A stretch of 64,000 nucleotides of DNA from Ruminococcaceae bacterium UBA3818 (GCA_002369315.1 DFDW01000025.1:51499-115498), one strand, 5' to 3'. Positions 8,043-17,995 are shown, numbered from the stretch's first letter. Translations and numbers: made by a program. Notes: a model not told the origin generated them from the letters alone.

Positions 8043-10496
8043 ATTTTACCTTATGAAGCGGTCTGCGTGGCAGTCGATAAAGCGGCTTACCATTTTGATA
8101 AGTTGTACAGCTATGCCATTCCCGTGGAATTCGCAGCCGTTTTGCAGCCGGGCATGCGGGTACTGGTGCCTTTTGGCGGAGGCAACCGCAAACGGCAAGG
8201 TATTGTGCTCGATCGAAAACCGGTCCAAAGCCTGGAAAAACTAAAGCCGGTGGTTTCGCTGCTGGACAGCGAGCCGATCCTCTCACCGGAACTTCTGCGC
8301 CTGGTCTCTTTTTTAAAAGAAACCACTTTCTGTTCTTATTTCGACGCGGTAAAGACAATCCTGCCCGGCGGCATCGGCTACCGGATGCAGTATGACTATG
8401 GCCTGTCGCCTTTGTGGAAGCAGCAGGAAGAGTCTCTTGAAGAGGATGAACGGGTTCTGGTATCCTATCTGGAAAACAGAAAGGGCATGGTGCCGGAGGA
8501 AAAGCTTCTGGGGATTTTGGGCCTGTCATCGGAAAGCCAGCTGCTGGGCCGGATGCTCCAAAAGGGAATCCTGGTGCGGGAGGAAACGGCAAAGCGCCGG
8601 ATGAAAGATGAAACCGTGCGGATGCTGGCGCTGTCCTTGCCGCAGGAAGGGCTGGATGGGGTGCGCCTGACTCCAAAGCAAAAAGAAGTGCTGGCGTTTT
8701 TGCAAACAGTGGAAACAGCTTCCGTCCGGGAGACAATCTATTTTACCGGCGTGACTGAGGCGGTGTTCCGCACTTTGCAAAAGAAAGGTCTGTTGTACTA
8801 TTACGACGCAGAGACTTTCCGGCCGGCACAGGGCTCTGCGGCGGAGCAACAAGAACTGCCGCCCCTGACACCGGAGCAGGAGACGGCTTATCAGAGCCTT
8901 TTGCAGGATTACCAAAAAAAAGAAGCTTCCACCGCCCTTTTGTACGGCGTGACGGGGAGCGGAAAAACGCAGGTCTATCTGAAGCTGATTCAAAAAGCGG
9001 TGGAAGAAGGCCGCCAGGCGATCGTTTTGGTGCCTGAAATTTCGCTGACGCCGCAGGCCATTGCCGCATTCACTTCTGTTTTCGGAGACCGTGTGGCCAT
9101 TCAGCACAGCGGCCTTTCGCTGGGCGAGCGGATGGACCAATGGAAAAAAATCCGCGCCGGACAGGTTTCCATCGCGGTGGGGACCCGGTCGGCGATTTTT
9201 GCCCCGTTTGATCATTTGGGGCTGATTATTATTGACGAAGAGCAGGAACATACTTATAAGTCGGAGTCCAGTCCCCGTTTTCACGCCAGAGATGTGGCAC
9301 GGTTCCGCAGCACCCAAAATAACTGCCTGTTGGTGCTGGCCTCGGCCACACCATCGGTGGAAAGCTATTATTACGCGAAAAAAGGAACCTACCATCTGGT
9401 TTGTTTAAAGCAGCGCTTCGGCGGCGCGCTGCTGCCGAATGTGGAAATAGTGGATATGGGGCAGGAGTTGCGCGATGGGAACGATTCCCAATTGAGCCGG
9501 GCGCTGTTGGCCGAAATGGAAGAAAATCTTCGCAATCACGAACAGACCATCCTGCTTTTGAACCGGCGTGGATATCATACCCGGGTTATCTGCACCGGCT
9601 GCAATACGGCGGCATCCTGCCCGAACTGCAGCATTGCCATGACCTATCACGCGGCCAATGGCCGGCTGATGTGCCACTACTGCGGCTACTCCCGTCCGGC
9701 GGATGCCCGCTGCCCGGTATGCGGCGGGCGGTATCTTCGGTATCAGGGCGTTGGGACCCAAAAACTGGAGGAAGAGCTTCGCGAATTGTTCCCCGCCGCG
9801 CGGGTGCTTCGGATGGATGCGGATACCACCATGAATAAAAACGCGCACAGCGAAAAATTCAAGGCGTTTGCCGAGGGCGCGTATGATATTATGGTAGGAA
9901 CGCAGATGGTGGCCAAAGGACTGAATTTCCCCCAGGTCACGCTGGTAGGGGTGCTGGCGGCGGACGCTTCCTTGTTTGGAGACGATTTTAAGTGTCAGGA
10001 GCGGACATTCAGCCTGATCACGCAGGTGATTGGCCGCAGCGGACGGGGAGAAAAGCACGGCCGCGCAATGATCCAAACCTATGTGCCGGACAACCCCGTG
10101 ATCGAACAGGCTGCCTGTCAGGATTATGAAAGCTTTTTTCAGGAAGAGATTCTGGGCCGTAAGGTCATGCTTTACCCGCCCTTTTGCAGCATTTGCGCCA
10201 TCGGCTTTTCCGGGCCGCTGGAATCGCAGGTGATAGGTGCGGCAAAGCGCTTTTTAAAGGATTTGAAGCAGACGGCGGCGGAAAAATATCCTGGTCTGCC
10301 TTTGCGGGTCTTGGGGCCAACGGCCAATATGATTGTGAAAATAAGCGGGAAATACCGCTATAAAATACTGATTAAATGCAAAAATACCGCGGATTTTCGC
10401 AGGATGATCTCCGATCTTTTGATCCGGTCCGGCAAAGATCCGCAAAACAAGCAGGTCTCGGTATTCGGCGACCTGTACTACGACGGTTCCATGTGA
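8043..10496 (+). CDS. priA: Primosomal replication restart helicase PriA
   Basis: PriA is a superfamily 2 DNA helicase that restarts stalled replication forks. It has the N-terminal 3'-end-binding domain, Walker A GVTGSGKTQVYL, a DEEQ box (IIIDEEQEHTYK), four Cys pairs for two zinc ions (CTGC, CPNC, CHYC, CPVC) and the C-terminal helicase lobe with QVIGRSGRGEK. The start is odd. The best ribosome binding site (AGGAGAGG, 8029-8036) points to an ATT at 8043; the next in-frame start is GTG at 8067 without a site. Only the ATT start keeps the conserved first strand (LPYEAVCVAVD), so I propose ATT initiation, giving 817 residues. The ATG at 8053 is out of frame. Confidence 0.92.
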   Translation: MLPYEAVCVAVDKAAYHFDKLYSYAIPVEFAAVLQPGMRVLVPFGGGNRKRQGIVLDRKPVQSLEKLKPVVSLLDSEPILSPELLRLVSFLKETTFCSYFDAVKTILPGGIGYRMQYDYGLSPLWKQQEESLEEDERVLVSYLENRKGMVPEEKLLGILGLSSESQLLGRMLQKGILVREETAKRRMKDETVRMLALSLPQEGLDGVRLTPKQKEVLAFLQTVETASVRETIYFTGVTEAVFRTLQKKGLLYYYDAETFRPAQGSAAEQQELPPLTPEQETAYQSLLQDYQKKEASTALLYGVTGSGKTQVYLKLIQKAVEEGRQAIVLVPEISLTPQAIAAFTSVFGDRVAIQHSGLSLGERMDQWKKIRAGQVSIAVGTRSAIFAPFDHLGLIIIDEEQEHTYKSESSPRFHARDVARFRSTQNNCLLVLASATPSVESYYYAKKGTYHLVCLKQRFGGALLPNVEIVDMGQELRDGNDSQLSRALLAEMEENLRNHEQTILLLNRRGYHTRVICTGCNTAASCPNCSIAMTYHAANGRLMCHYCGYSRPADARCPVCGGRYLRYQGVGTQKLEEELRELFPAARVLRMDADTTMNKNAHSEKFKAFAEGAYDIMVGTQMVAKGLNFPQVTLVGVLAADASLFGDDFKCQERTFSLITQVIGRSGRGEKHGRAMIQTYVPDNPVIEQAACQDYESFFQEEILGRKVMLYPPFCSICAIGFSGPLESQVIGAAKRFLKDLKQTAAEKYPGLPLRVLGPTANMIVKISGKYRYKILIKCKNTADFRRMISDLLIRSGKDPQNKQVSVFGDLYYDGSM

Positions 10497-10508
10497 GGAG
10501 GAAATGTT

Positions 10509-10982
10509 TTGGCGATTCGAGAAATTGTAAAAGAGGGAAACGACTGTTTGCGCAAGGTCTGCCGTCCGGTGGAAAAGTTTGACGATCGGCTTGCCATGCT
10601 GTTGGACGATATGGCCCAGACGATGTACGAGGGAAACGGCGTGGGACTTGCGGCGCCTCAGGTGGGGGTACTGCGCCGCGTGGTAGTCATCGACTGCGGC
10701 GATCAGTTGTACGAGCTGATCAACCCGGAAATCATTGCCCAGGCAGGCGCGCTGGAGGAAGCGGAGGGCTGCCTGTCCAGCCCCGGTGAATACGGACTGG
10801 TGCGCCGTCCCGAAAAGGTGGCGGTTCGGGCACAAGACCGCCATGGCAAAGAATTCGTGCTGGAGGGAGATCATCTGCTGGCCCGGGCGATCTGCCATGA
10901 GTGCGATCATTTGGACGGACGGCTGTTTAAAGACATTGCCATCCGTATGCTCCATCAGGATGAAGACGGAAACTGGAAATAA
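10509..10982 (+). CDS. def: Peptide deformylase
   Basis: It removes the formyl group from the N-terminal Met of new proteins. The 157-residue protein shows all three family motifs: GVGLAAPQVG (motif 1), EGCLSSPGE (motif 2, Cys metal ligand) and CHECDHLDG (motif 3, HExxH metal site). The start is a TTG at 10509, six bases after AGGAGGA, which itself overlaps the priA stop. A nearby ATG (10504) is out of frame. It is followed by fmt, the enzyme that adds the formyl group, as in most bacteria. Confidence 0.95.
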   Translation: MAIREIVKEGNDCLRKVCRPVEKFDDRLAMLLDDMAQTMYEGNGVGLAAPQVGVLRRVVVIDCGDQLYELINPEIIAQAGALEEAEGCLSSPGEYGLVRRPEKVAVRAQDRHGKEFVLEGDHLLARAICHECDHLDGRLFKDIAIRMLHQDEDGNWK

Positions 10983-11005
10983 TCGTTACAAGTAAGGTGA
11001 AGAAT

Positions 11006-11941
11006 TTGCGTATTGTGTATATGGGAACGCCGGATTTTGCCGTTCCTACTTTGCAGGCGCTGCTGGACAGCAGCCACGAGGTAGTGGGGGTGTTTTCCCA
11101 GCCTGACCGGCCCAAAGGGCGCGGCTATAAGCTGGTTCCGCCGCCGGTAAAAGAATTGGCGCTGGCTCATGGAATCCCGGTGTATCAGCCGGTGAAGATG
11201 CGGGACGGCACCGCGTTGGCGGCTTTAGAACAACTGAAGCCGGATGTGATTGTAGTGGCCGCTTACGGGCGGATTTTGCCCAAGGAGATTCTGGAACTTC
11301 CGGCGTATGGATGCGTCAATGTCCATGCGTCTTTGCTGCCCCGGTACCGGGGCGCCGGACCGGTGCAGTGGAGCGTCATCAACGGCGAAGAAGCAACCGG
11401 AGTGACCACCATGTTCATGGGAGAGGGACTGGACACCGGAGATATCCTGGAGCAGGCGCAAACACCGATTGGCCCGGAGGAAACCGCGGGGGAGCTGATG
11501 GACCGCCTGGCAGCGATCGGTGCGCAATTGCTTTTGCATACGCTGACATTGCTGGAATCGGGAAAAGCGGTCCGTACAAAGCAGGATGAGTCGCTGGCCA
11601 CCTATGCGCCAATGCTTCAGAAATCCGACGGAGCGCTGGACTTTTCCAGGCCGGCCCAAAAGCTTTACGACCAGATCCGCGGCGTATCTCCCTGGCCGTC
11701 CGCCTACGCTTATCTGGACGGCAAACGGCTCAAAGTGCACAAAGCGGCGCTTTTGCCCGACCAGACCGGTGAGCCTGGCGAGATCCGGGATGGCAAACGG
11801 CTGATCGTCGGCTGCGGCGAAGGCTCTCTGGAGCTTTTGGAAGTGCAGCCGGAAGGCGGAAAACGGATGCGGGGCGAAGATTTCCTGCGGGGCCGCCGCC
11901 CGGGCGCGGAGAAAAAATTTACATCCTGCCCATCAGAATGA
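11006..11941 (+). CDS. fmt: Methionyl-tRNA formyltransferase
   Basis: It formylates initiator Met-tRNA using 10-formyl-THF. The N-terminal domain carries RIVYMGTPDFAVP, the cofactor-binding QPDRPKGRG, and the catalytic NVHASLLPRYRGAGPVQW region with Asn, His and, further on, Asp (GLDTGDIL). The C-terminal domain ends in EDFLRGRRPG, typical of the family. I place the start at a TTG (11006), six bases after AAGGTG, because it gives the conserved MRIVYMGTP opening; a GTG at 10997 is the alternative. The length of 311 residues is normal. Confidence 0.95.
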   Translation: MRIVYMGTPDFAVPTLQALLDSSHEVVGVFSQPDRPKGRGYKLVPPPVKELALAHGIPVYQPVKMRDGTALAALEQLKPDVIVVAAYGRILPKEILELPAYGCVNVHASLLPRYRGAGPVQWSVINGEEATGVTTMFMGEGLDTGDILEQAQTPIGPEETAGELMDRLAAIGAQLLLHTLTLLESGKAVRTKQDESLATYAPMLQKSDGALDFSRPAQKLYDQIRGVSPWPSAYAYLDGKRLKVHKAALLPDQTGEPGEIRDGKRLIVGCGEGSLELLEVQPEGGKRMRGEDFLRGRRPGAEKKFTSCPSE

Positions 11942-12050
11942 CATAATTGATGGTTATGATAAGAGAAAAGCCGTTTTTTTGAGAAAAAGCAGATTTTCCC
12001 AAGAAAACAGCCAAAAACGATTATGATTTTCTGATAAAGGAAGCGTGTGT

Positions 12051-12749
12051 ATGTTCTATAATTTATTTGATCCGTATTACTGGATTCTGATTGTTCCATC
12101 TCTGCTTCTGGCGCTTTGGGCGCAGATGATGGTATCCTCCAATTTTAAAAAATATTCCCAGGTTTACAACCGTCGGGGCTATACCGGCGCTGATGCGGCC
12201 CGCATGATTTTGGACAGCAATGGGCTGTATCATGTGCGCATTGAGCGGGTATCCGGCAATCTGACCGACCATTACGACCCCAAAGCCGAAGTGATTCGGC
12301 TGTCTGATTCGGTTTACGGTTCGGCCTCGGTAGCCGCGGTGGGCGTTGCGGCCCACGAGGCGGGGCACGCTGTACAGCACGCCACCGGGTATTTGCCGAT
12401 CAAAATCCGTTCGGCGATCATTCCCGTTACCCAGATCGGATCTCAGTTATCGATTCCGCTGATTTTATTGGGATTTTTGTTCCAATTGAAACCGCTGGTG
12501 TTTGTAGGCATCCTTTTCTACGCGACGGCCGCGCTGTTTCAGTTGGTCACGCTGCCGGTGGAATTTAACGCCAGTTCCCGCGCGATGAAAGTGTTGGAAC
12601 AGTCCGAGATGCTGGCGGGTGACGAACTGGCCGGTGCAGGCAAAGTTCTGCGGGCGGCGGCCATGACCTATGTGGCGGCTCTCTTGACCGCTTTGGCGCA
12701 GCTTTTGCGCTTGATTTTGATTTTTGGCGGACGACGCCGGGACGATTAA
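12051..12749 (+). CDS. Zinc metallopeptidase (YugP type)
   Basis: This 232-residue membrane protein belongs to the neutral zinc metallopeptidase family represented by YugP. It has an N-terminal hydrophobic helix, then DHYDPKAEVIRLSDSVYGS, the zinc motif HEAGH (in AAHEAGHAVQH) and two or three further membrane helices, with EFNASSRAMKVLE after them, which likely supplies the third ligand. The start ATG at 12051 has AAAGGAAG before it. It sits between fmt and rsmB, its common place in Clostridia. The substrate is unknown. Confidence 0.9.
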   Translation: MFYNLFDPYYWILIVPSLLLALWAQMMVSSNFKKYSQVYNRRGYTGADAARMILDSNGLYHVRIERVSGNLTDHYDPKAEVIRLSDSVYGSASVAAVGVAAHEAGHAVQHATGYLPIKIRSAIIPVTQIGSQLSIPLILLGFLFQLKPLVFVGILFYATAALFQLVTLPVEFNASSRAMKVLEQSEMLAGDELAGAGKVLRAAAMTYVAALLTALAQLLRLILIFGGRRRDD

Positions 12750-12770
12750 AAAAGATTTCAGGTGACGCAG

Positions 12771-14108
12771 TTGAACCATGGCAGACAGGTAGCGGTACAG
12801 GCTCTTTTGCGAGTGGAAACCGCTGACAGCTATTCCAATATCGTGTTGGATCGGCATCTTGCCTCCAGCGGACTTCCCGCTCGGGATAGGGCTTTTGCCA
12901 GCGCGCTTTTTTATGGCGTTCTGGAAAAAAAGATCACATTGGATTATGTGATTTCGCAGTATTCCTCCCTGCCCTTGGGGAAAATGGACCCGCTGGTCCG
13001 CCAGCTTTTGCGCCTGGCCGTTTACCAGATTGCCTACATGGATGGGGTGCCAGAGTCGGCCGCAGTCAATGAATCGGTGGAACTGGCCAAAGGGATGGGA
13101 AAAGGACGTGCTGCCGGTTTTATCAATGGCGTACTTCGTTCTTTCCTGCGGGATGGCGGTGAGGTTCGCCTGCCGGAACCGGGTAAGGACCGGGCCGGAT
13201 GGCTTTCTTTGGCATATTCGATCCCCAGGCCGCTCATTAAGCTTTGGCAAAACCAATATCCCAAAGAGGATCTGGAGACGCTCTTGCGGGGCATGACAGG
13301 ACATGCGCCGCTGTTTGTCCGGGTGAACACCTGCCGGACCGATGCACAAAGCCTGTGCAGCCGCCTGGCGGAGGAAGGGGTGGAAGCGCAGCTTTTCCCC
13401 GGTTTTCCCGACTGTATCCAGTTGCGGCACACAGGGCCGATGGAACATTTGGAGACCTTTCGGCAAGGCTTGTTTCATGTGCAGGACCTATCCGGACAGG
13501 TTTGCGCGTCGGCGCTGGGTGTCCGGCCGGGGATGCGGGTTTTGGACTGCTGCGCCGCGCCGGGAGGAAAGTCCTTTACGCTGGCGCAGCGGATGGAAAA
13601 CAGCGGTGAATTAATAGCGGCAGATTTATATCCGCAAAAGGCGGCGCTGATCGCCAAAGGAGCTGAGCGGCTGGGGCTTTCCAGTATTCATGCCATCACG
13701 GCGGACGCCGGCGCCTATTCGCCGGAGCTGGGATTGTTCGATCGGGTTTTATGCGACGCACCTTGTTCCGGGTTCGGTATCATCCGGCGAAAACCGGAGA
13801 TCCGCTATAAAAATTTGGATGCCCTGCGGGATTTACCCGCCGTTCAGTATAAAATTTTGGAAACCGCCGCACAATATGTCAAGGAAGGCGGTCGGATGCT
13901 CTATTCCACCTGCACGCTGAACCGGCATGAAAACGACTATGTGGTTCAGCGCTTTTTGAAAGAGCATCCGTCGTTTGCACCGGCGCTTTTGCCAGAGGAA
14001 ACACTGCGTTTTCTTGGCTTGGAAGAGGCGTCCGGCGCTACGTTGATGCCGCACCACAACGGGACGGATGGCTTTTTCTTTGCGCTGTTTGCCCGGGAAA
14101 AATCATAA
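12771..14108 (+). CDS. rsmB: 16S rRNA (cytosine-967-C5)-methyltransferase
   Basis: RsmB methylates C967 of 16S rRNA. It has the N-terminal NusB-like domain (LPARDRAFASALFYGVLE, SLPLGKMDPLVRQLLRLAVYQ) and a C-terminal SAM-dependent methyltransferase with DCCAAPGGKSF, the catalytic CDAPCSGFG cysteine and STCTL. The start is either TTG at 12771, five bases after AGGTGA, or GTG at 12762; I prefer the TTG because of the spacing. The length of about 445 residues is usual. Confidence 0.95.
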   Translation: MNHGRQVAVQALLRVETADSYSNIVLDRHLASSGLPARDRAFASALFYGVLEKKITLDYVISQYSSLPLGKMDPLVRQLLRLAVYQIAYMDGVPESAAVNESVELAKGMGKGRAAGFINGVLRSFLRDGGEVRLPEPGKDRAGWLSLAYSIPRPLIKLWQNQYPKEDLETLLRGMTGHAPLFVRVNTCRTDAQSLCSRLAEEGVEAQLFPGFPDCIQLRHTGPMEHLETFRQGLFHVQDLSGQVCASALGVRPGMRVLDCCAAPGGKSFTLAQRMENSGELIAADLYPQKAALIAKGAERLGLSSIHAITADAGAYSPELGLFDRVLCDAPCSGFGIIRRKPEIRYKNLDALRDLPAVQYKILETAAQYVKEGGRMLYSTCTLNRHENDYVVQRFLKEHPSFAPALLPEETLRFLGLEEASGATLMPHHNGTDGFFFALFAREKS

Positions 14109-14138
14109 ATGAAATCGATGCGGGAAGGGGGAAGACAG

Positions 14139-15182
14139 ATGGAAAAGGCAGATATCAAATCGATGACGCTGCCCAAGCTGGAGGCGTTTTGCGCCCAGCA
14201 GGGACTTGCAAAGTTCAGGGCGCAGCAGATTTTTCAATGGCTGCACCAAAAACAAGCGGACTCTTTTGAACAGATGACCAATCTGCCGGCATCCCTTCGG
14301 AAAACATTGGCGGAGATCTGCGAGATCTCCGGTATTTCCATCCGGCGAAAGCTGGTCTCCCAAATCGACGGGACCACCAAATACCTGTATGAATTTGCGG
14401 ATGGACAAACGGTGGAAAGTGTGCTGATGCAGTATCAGCACGGGTACAGCCTTTGTATTTCCACCCAGGTCGGTTGCCGGATGGGCTGCCGCTTCTGCGC
14501 TTCCACCTTATTGGGACTGGAACGTTCTCTGACACCGGCCGAAATGCTCAATGAAGTTTACATGGCCGGAAAAGACAGCGGACAAAAGATATCCTCCATC
14601 GTTTTGATGGGAATCGGGGAGCCGCTGGATAATTTTGATAATGTCATGGATTTTTTGGAAATCCTGTCTTCGCCGCAGGGACTCAATTTAAGTCTGCGGC
14701 ACGTTTCTCTTTCCACCTGCGGTTTGGTGGACGGCATCTATCGGCTGATGGAAAAAAAGCTGCAGCTGACCCTGTCGATCTCGCTGCACGCGCCCAACGA
14801 CGAGATTCGTTCCCAAACGATGCCGGTGAACCACAAATATCCCATGGATGAGCTGCTGGGAGCCTGCCGGGAATACTTCAAGCAGACCGGGCGGCGGATA
14901 TCCTTCGAATACGCGCTGATCGAAGGGGTAAACGATACCCCGGAATGCGCGCAGCAGCTGTCGCAAAAGCTCAAAGGAATGGGAGCCCATGTGAATTTGA
15001 TTCCGGTCAACCCGGTAAAGGAGCGCGATTACCGCAGAAGCTCCCGCGACAGGATCCGGCGGTTCCAGCAGATTCTGGAGCAGAACCACATCACTGCAAC
15101 CGTACGCCGGGAATTGGGCAGCGACATCAACGCCGCCTGCGGACAGCTGAGAAGGGATGACAAAGGAGGAAGATCATGCTGA
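14139..15182 (+). CDS. rlmN: 23S rRNA (adenine-2503-C2)-methyltransferase, radical SAM
   Basis: RlmN methylates A2503 of 23S rRNA and A37 of some tRNAs. The radical SAM motif CRMGCRFCAS is present, as are the GEPLDNFDNV segment and the late cysteine (DINAACGQLR) that carries the methyl group during catalysis. The ATG at 14139 follows GGGGGAAG and gives 347 residues, the standard size; an ATG 30 bases earlier lacks such a site. The end overlaps prpC. Confidence 0.96.
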   Translation: MEKADIKSMTLPKLEAFCAQQGLAKFRAQQIFQWLHQKQADSFEQMTNLPASLRKTLAEICEISGISIRRKLVSQIDGTTKYLYEFADGQTVESVLMQYQHGYSLCISTQVGCRMGCRFCASTLLGLERSLTPAEMLNEVYMAGKDSGQKISSIVLMGIGEPLDNFDNVMDFLEILSSPQGLNLSLRHVSLSTCGLVDGIYRLMEKKLQLTLSISLHAPNDEIRSQTMPVNHKYPMDELLGACREYFKQTGRRISFEYALIEGVNDTPECAQQLSQKLKGMGAHVNLIPVNPVKERDYRRSSRDRIRRFQQILEQNHITATVRRELGSDINAACGQLRRDDKGGRSC

Positions 15183-15907
15183 GGATAGCGGGAAAAACAG
15201 ACGTCGGAAAAAAGCGTGCCGCCAATGAGGATGGATTTTTTGTGGCAAAGCTTTCTTCGGACACGGCCTATGCGGTGGTCTGCGACGGAATGGGAGGAGA
15301 AAACGGCGGACATGTGGCCAGCTCCTGCGCGGTGGAGCAGATTCGGAAAATGGTCGAGGGCGGTTACCGGGATGATTTCAACGAGAATTCTGTCAAGAAT
15401 ATGATGCTTTCTGCTATTTCTGCTGCCAATATGCGGGTTTTTTCCATGGCGGAACAAAATGAATCCCTCAAAGGAATGGGAACTACTGTAATTTTGGCAG
15501 TGGTTCGGGAGTCTATCATACATATTGCGTATGCAGGGGACAGCCGGGTCTATTTGATAGACGAAACAGGCGTGCGGCAGCTGACCCGTGACCACAGTAT
15601 GGTTCAAATGATGGTGGACCGGGGCGAAATCTCGGTGGAAGAAGCGCAATATCATCCGGAAAAGCATTATATTACCCGTGCGCTCGGCGTGGGAGAAATG
15701 TTGGATATTGATTATCTGGAAGAAGAAATGCCGGAGAAAGGCGCTGTTCTTCTTTGTTCCGACGGGCTTTCCAATTATTTGGACCGGGAGGATTTGCGCC
15801 GCCTGATCTGGAATAACGATGCGTTTTCGGCAGTGGAGCAGCTGATCGGCCAGGCCAACGCCATGGGCGGTGCGGATAATATCACAGCGGTTCTGATTAC
15901 AAAATAG
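15176..15907 (+). CDS. prpC: PP2C-type protein phosphatase (Stp/PrpC)
   Basis: This serine/threonine phosphatase reverses PrkC phosphorylation. The 243-residue protein shows the PP2C metal-site motifs: NEDGFF, VVCDGMGGENGGH, AYAGDSRVYL, LLCSDGLSNY and GGADNITAVL. It overlaps rlmN by seven bases and is followed 35 bases later by its partner kinase, a very conserved pair in Firmicutes. Confidence 0.95.
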   Translation: MLRIAGKTDVGKKRAANEDGFFVAKLSSDTAYAVVCDGMGGENGGHVASSCAVEQIRKMVEGGYRDDFNENSVKNMMLSAISAANMRVFSMAEQNESLKGMGTTVILAVVRESIIHIAYAGDSRVYLIDETGVRQLTRDHSMVQMMVDRGEISVEEAQYHPEKHYITRALGVGEMLDIDYLEEEMPEKGAVLLCSDGLSNYLDREDLRRLIWNNDAFSAVEQLIGQANAMGGADNITAVLITK

Positions 15908-15942
15908 ATTTTTCCCAATACTGCAAGACCAGGAGGCAGACG

Positions 15943-17925
15943 ATGGATAACTTGATTGGCAAAAAGCTGGATGGGCGATATGAAATTCTGCAGCTCATCG
16001 GTGTTGGAGGCATGGCAAATGTATATAAAGCCCGGGATGTGATTGACGAGCGCCTGGTGGCGGTCAAGATCCTGCGGGAGGAATATGCTTCCAATGAAGA
16101 GTTTGTGCGCCGCTTTAAAAACGAATCCAAGGCAATTGCGGCACTGAATCATCCCAATATCGTAAAGGTCTACGATGTCAGTTTTTCCGATAAAATGCAG
16201 TCGATCGTCATGGAATATATCGATGGCGTCACCTTAAAAGACTATATCGATCAGCAGAAAATCATCCGCTGGAAAGAAGCGGTGCATTTTACGGTGCAGA
16301 TCCTGCGGGCGCTGCAGCACGCGCATGACAAGGGAATCGTACACCGGGATATCAAGCCGCAAAATATTATGCTGCTGCAGGATGGGACCATCAAGGTGAT
16401 GGATTTCGGCATCGCCCGTTTTGCCCGCAGCCAGATGGCGACCATTACGGACAAAGCGATTGGCTCGGTGCATTATATCAGCCCCGAACAGGCCAGAGGA
16501 GAAAAAACGGATGAAAAGACCGATTTGTATTCGGTAGGCGTGATGCTGTTCGAAATGCTGACGGGCAAGCTGCCTTTTACGGCGGACTCCGCCGTTTCGG
16601 TGGCAATTCAGCAGATCCAGTCCAAACCCAAGCGTCCGCGGGAACTGAATCCTTCCATTCCGGAAGGGCTGGAGCAGATTACGATGAAGGCCATGCAGAA
16701 AGATCCGACAAAGCGCTATCAATCCGCAGCGGAAATGCTCCGGGATATCGACGAGTTCAAGCACAATCCCTCTATCGCATTTGCCTACAAGTACCTTTCC
16801 GCGGAAGAGGAAGAAGCGCAGCTTGCGGGCAAAAAGCACAGTGAATCGGATATAAAAGCGGCAGCCAGTAAAAAAACAGGAAGGAAAAAGAAAGAGGTGC
16901 CGGAAGAAACGGACGAAGAAGTGGAAATCGTGGTGAAAACGCCCTATCTGGCCATGCTGGGGGGGATTTCCGCGGCGTTTGTGCTGGTTACCTGCCTGTT
17001 TATTTTTCTAATGTTTTATTTTAACAATCCCTTTGTCTCGGTGGACGAGGTGGAGCTGCCGAATTTTGTAGGTATTCAGTATGAGAGCGTGCTCAACTCA
17101 AGCAAATATTCTGATTTTAACATTGTTGTGGAAGAAACGGTATATAGCGACGAATATGAAAAAGGCGTAATCTGCGAGCAGAAGCCCAAATACCCCAAAA
17201 CGGTGAAAAAAGGCGCGGAGGTCAAAATCAAGGTTTCCAGCGGTGCGCAGAAGATTACCATTCCGGATTTCTCCAATCAGGAAGCGACACAAGTTTACGC
17301 GGAACTGAAAAATATGGGATTGGAATATACAGAATCCCGCATCAATCACCCGTCGATCTCCAGCGGCTACGTCATTAAGACGGAGCCGACCAAAGGCAGT
17401 GAGGTCAAAGCCGGGACAACGGTAACGGTTTATGTCAGCCTGGGCGCGCAGACGGTGATGAAACAGGTGCCGGATGTGACCGGGATTAATGTGGACGATG
17501 CCAAACGGATTTTGGAAAGCTATGGGTTGAAAGTTGGCGAAGTAACGTTGGATGAGACCAGCAATGAACCGTATGGGACCGTTTTGGCGCAGGACCCCGC
17601 CGAGGGGAACATGGCGGCGACCGGAACATTTGTGAACTTGACGGTCAGCAAGGGAGATATGGTGATTTCCCGGCTGGTGATTACGGTCCCGATGCCCTCG
17701 TCCATTGATCGGGAGGTAACGGTGTCCGCTTATTTAAACGATATGGAGATTCGCCGGGAAACAATCAATCCCAAGAACACCACCTCCTGGAAACCGTCTT
17801 TCTCCGGGGATGGGATCGGCCGGGTAAAAATCTATATCGACGATGAGATTTATATGGAATATATCGTGGATTTCGATGAGGGAATCCATGAGATCGATTC
17901 CGATTATTCGCAGGATTTTCGGTAA
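15943..17925 (+). CDS. prkC: PASTA-domain serine/threonine protein kinase (PrkC/PknB)
   Basis: This 660-residue membrane kinase senses cell-wall fragments in related bacteria and controls germination, division and metabolism. The cytoplasmic kinase domain (about 10-270) has GVGGMANVYKA, the VAVKIL lysine, HRDIKPQN and DFGIARF. A lysine- and glutamate-rich linker leads to one membrane helix (about 337-360). Outside are three PASTA repeats (about 367-435, 436-503, 507-573) and a C-terminal beta-rich tail of about 85 residues. All catalytic residues are present. In a spore former it may respond to muropeptides during germination, as known for Bacillus PrkC. Confidence 0.95.
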   Translation: MDNLIGKKLDGRYEILQLIGVGGMANVYKARDVIDERLVAVKILREEYASNEEFVRRFKNESKAIAALNHPNIVKVYDVSFSDKMQSIVMEYIDGVTLKDYIDQQKIIRWKEAVHFTVQILRALQHAHDKGIVHRDIKPQNIMLLQDGTIKVMDFGIARFARSQMATITDKAIGSVHYISPEQARGEKTDEKTDLYSVGVMLFEMLTGKLPFTADSAVSVAIQQIQSKPKRPRELNPSIPEGLEQITMKAMQKDPTKRYQSAAEMLRDIDEFKHNPSIAFAYKYLSAEEEEAQLAGKKHSESDIKAAASKKTGRKKKEVPEETDEEVEIVVKTPYLAMLGGISAAFVLVTCLFIFLMFYFNNPFVSVDEVELPNFVGIQYESVLNSSKYSDFNIVVEETVYSDEYEKGVICEQKPKYPKTVKKGAEVKIKVSSGAQKITIPDFSNQEATQVYAELKNMGLEYTESRINHPSISSGYVIKTEPTKGSEVKAGTTVTVYVSLGAQTVMKQVPDVTGINVDDAKRILESYGLKVGEVTLDETSNEPYGTVLAQDPAEGNMAATGTFVNLTVSKGDMVISRLVITVPMPSSIDREVTVSAYLNDMEIRRETINPKNTTSWKPSFSGDGIGRVKIYIDDEIYMEYIVDFDEGIHEIDSDYSQDFR

Positions 17926-17930
17926 ATCAA

Positions 17931-17959
17931 AAAGGGCTTCCCGTCTTGGGAGGCCCTTT
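17931..17959 (+). terminator. Hairpin between prkC and rsgA
   Basis: AAAGGGC and GCCCTTT arms with an inner TCCC/GGGA form a hairpin six bases after prkC. It lacks a good T-run, so it is more likely a partial terminator or processing site than a full stop. Confidence 0.4.
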
Positions 17960-17995
17960 GGTCAAAGAAGTCGTTTCAGCTGGGAGGAAGCATTT

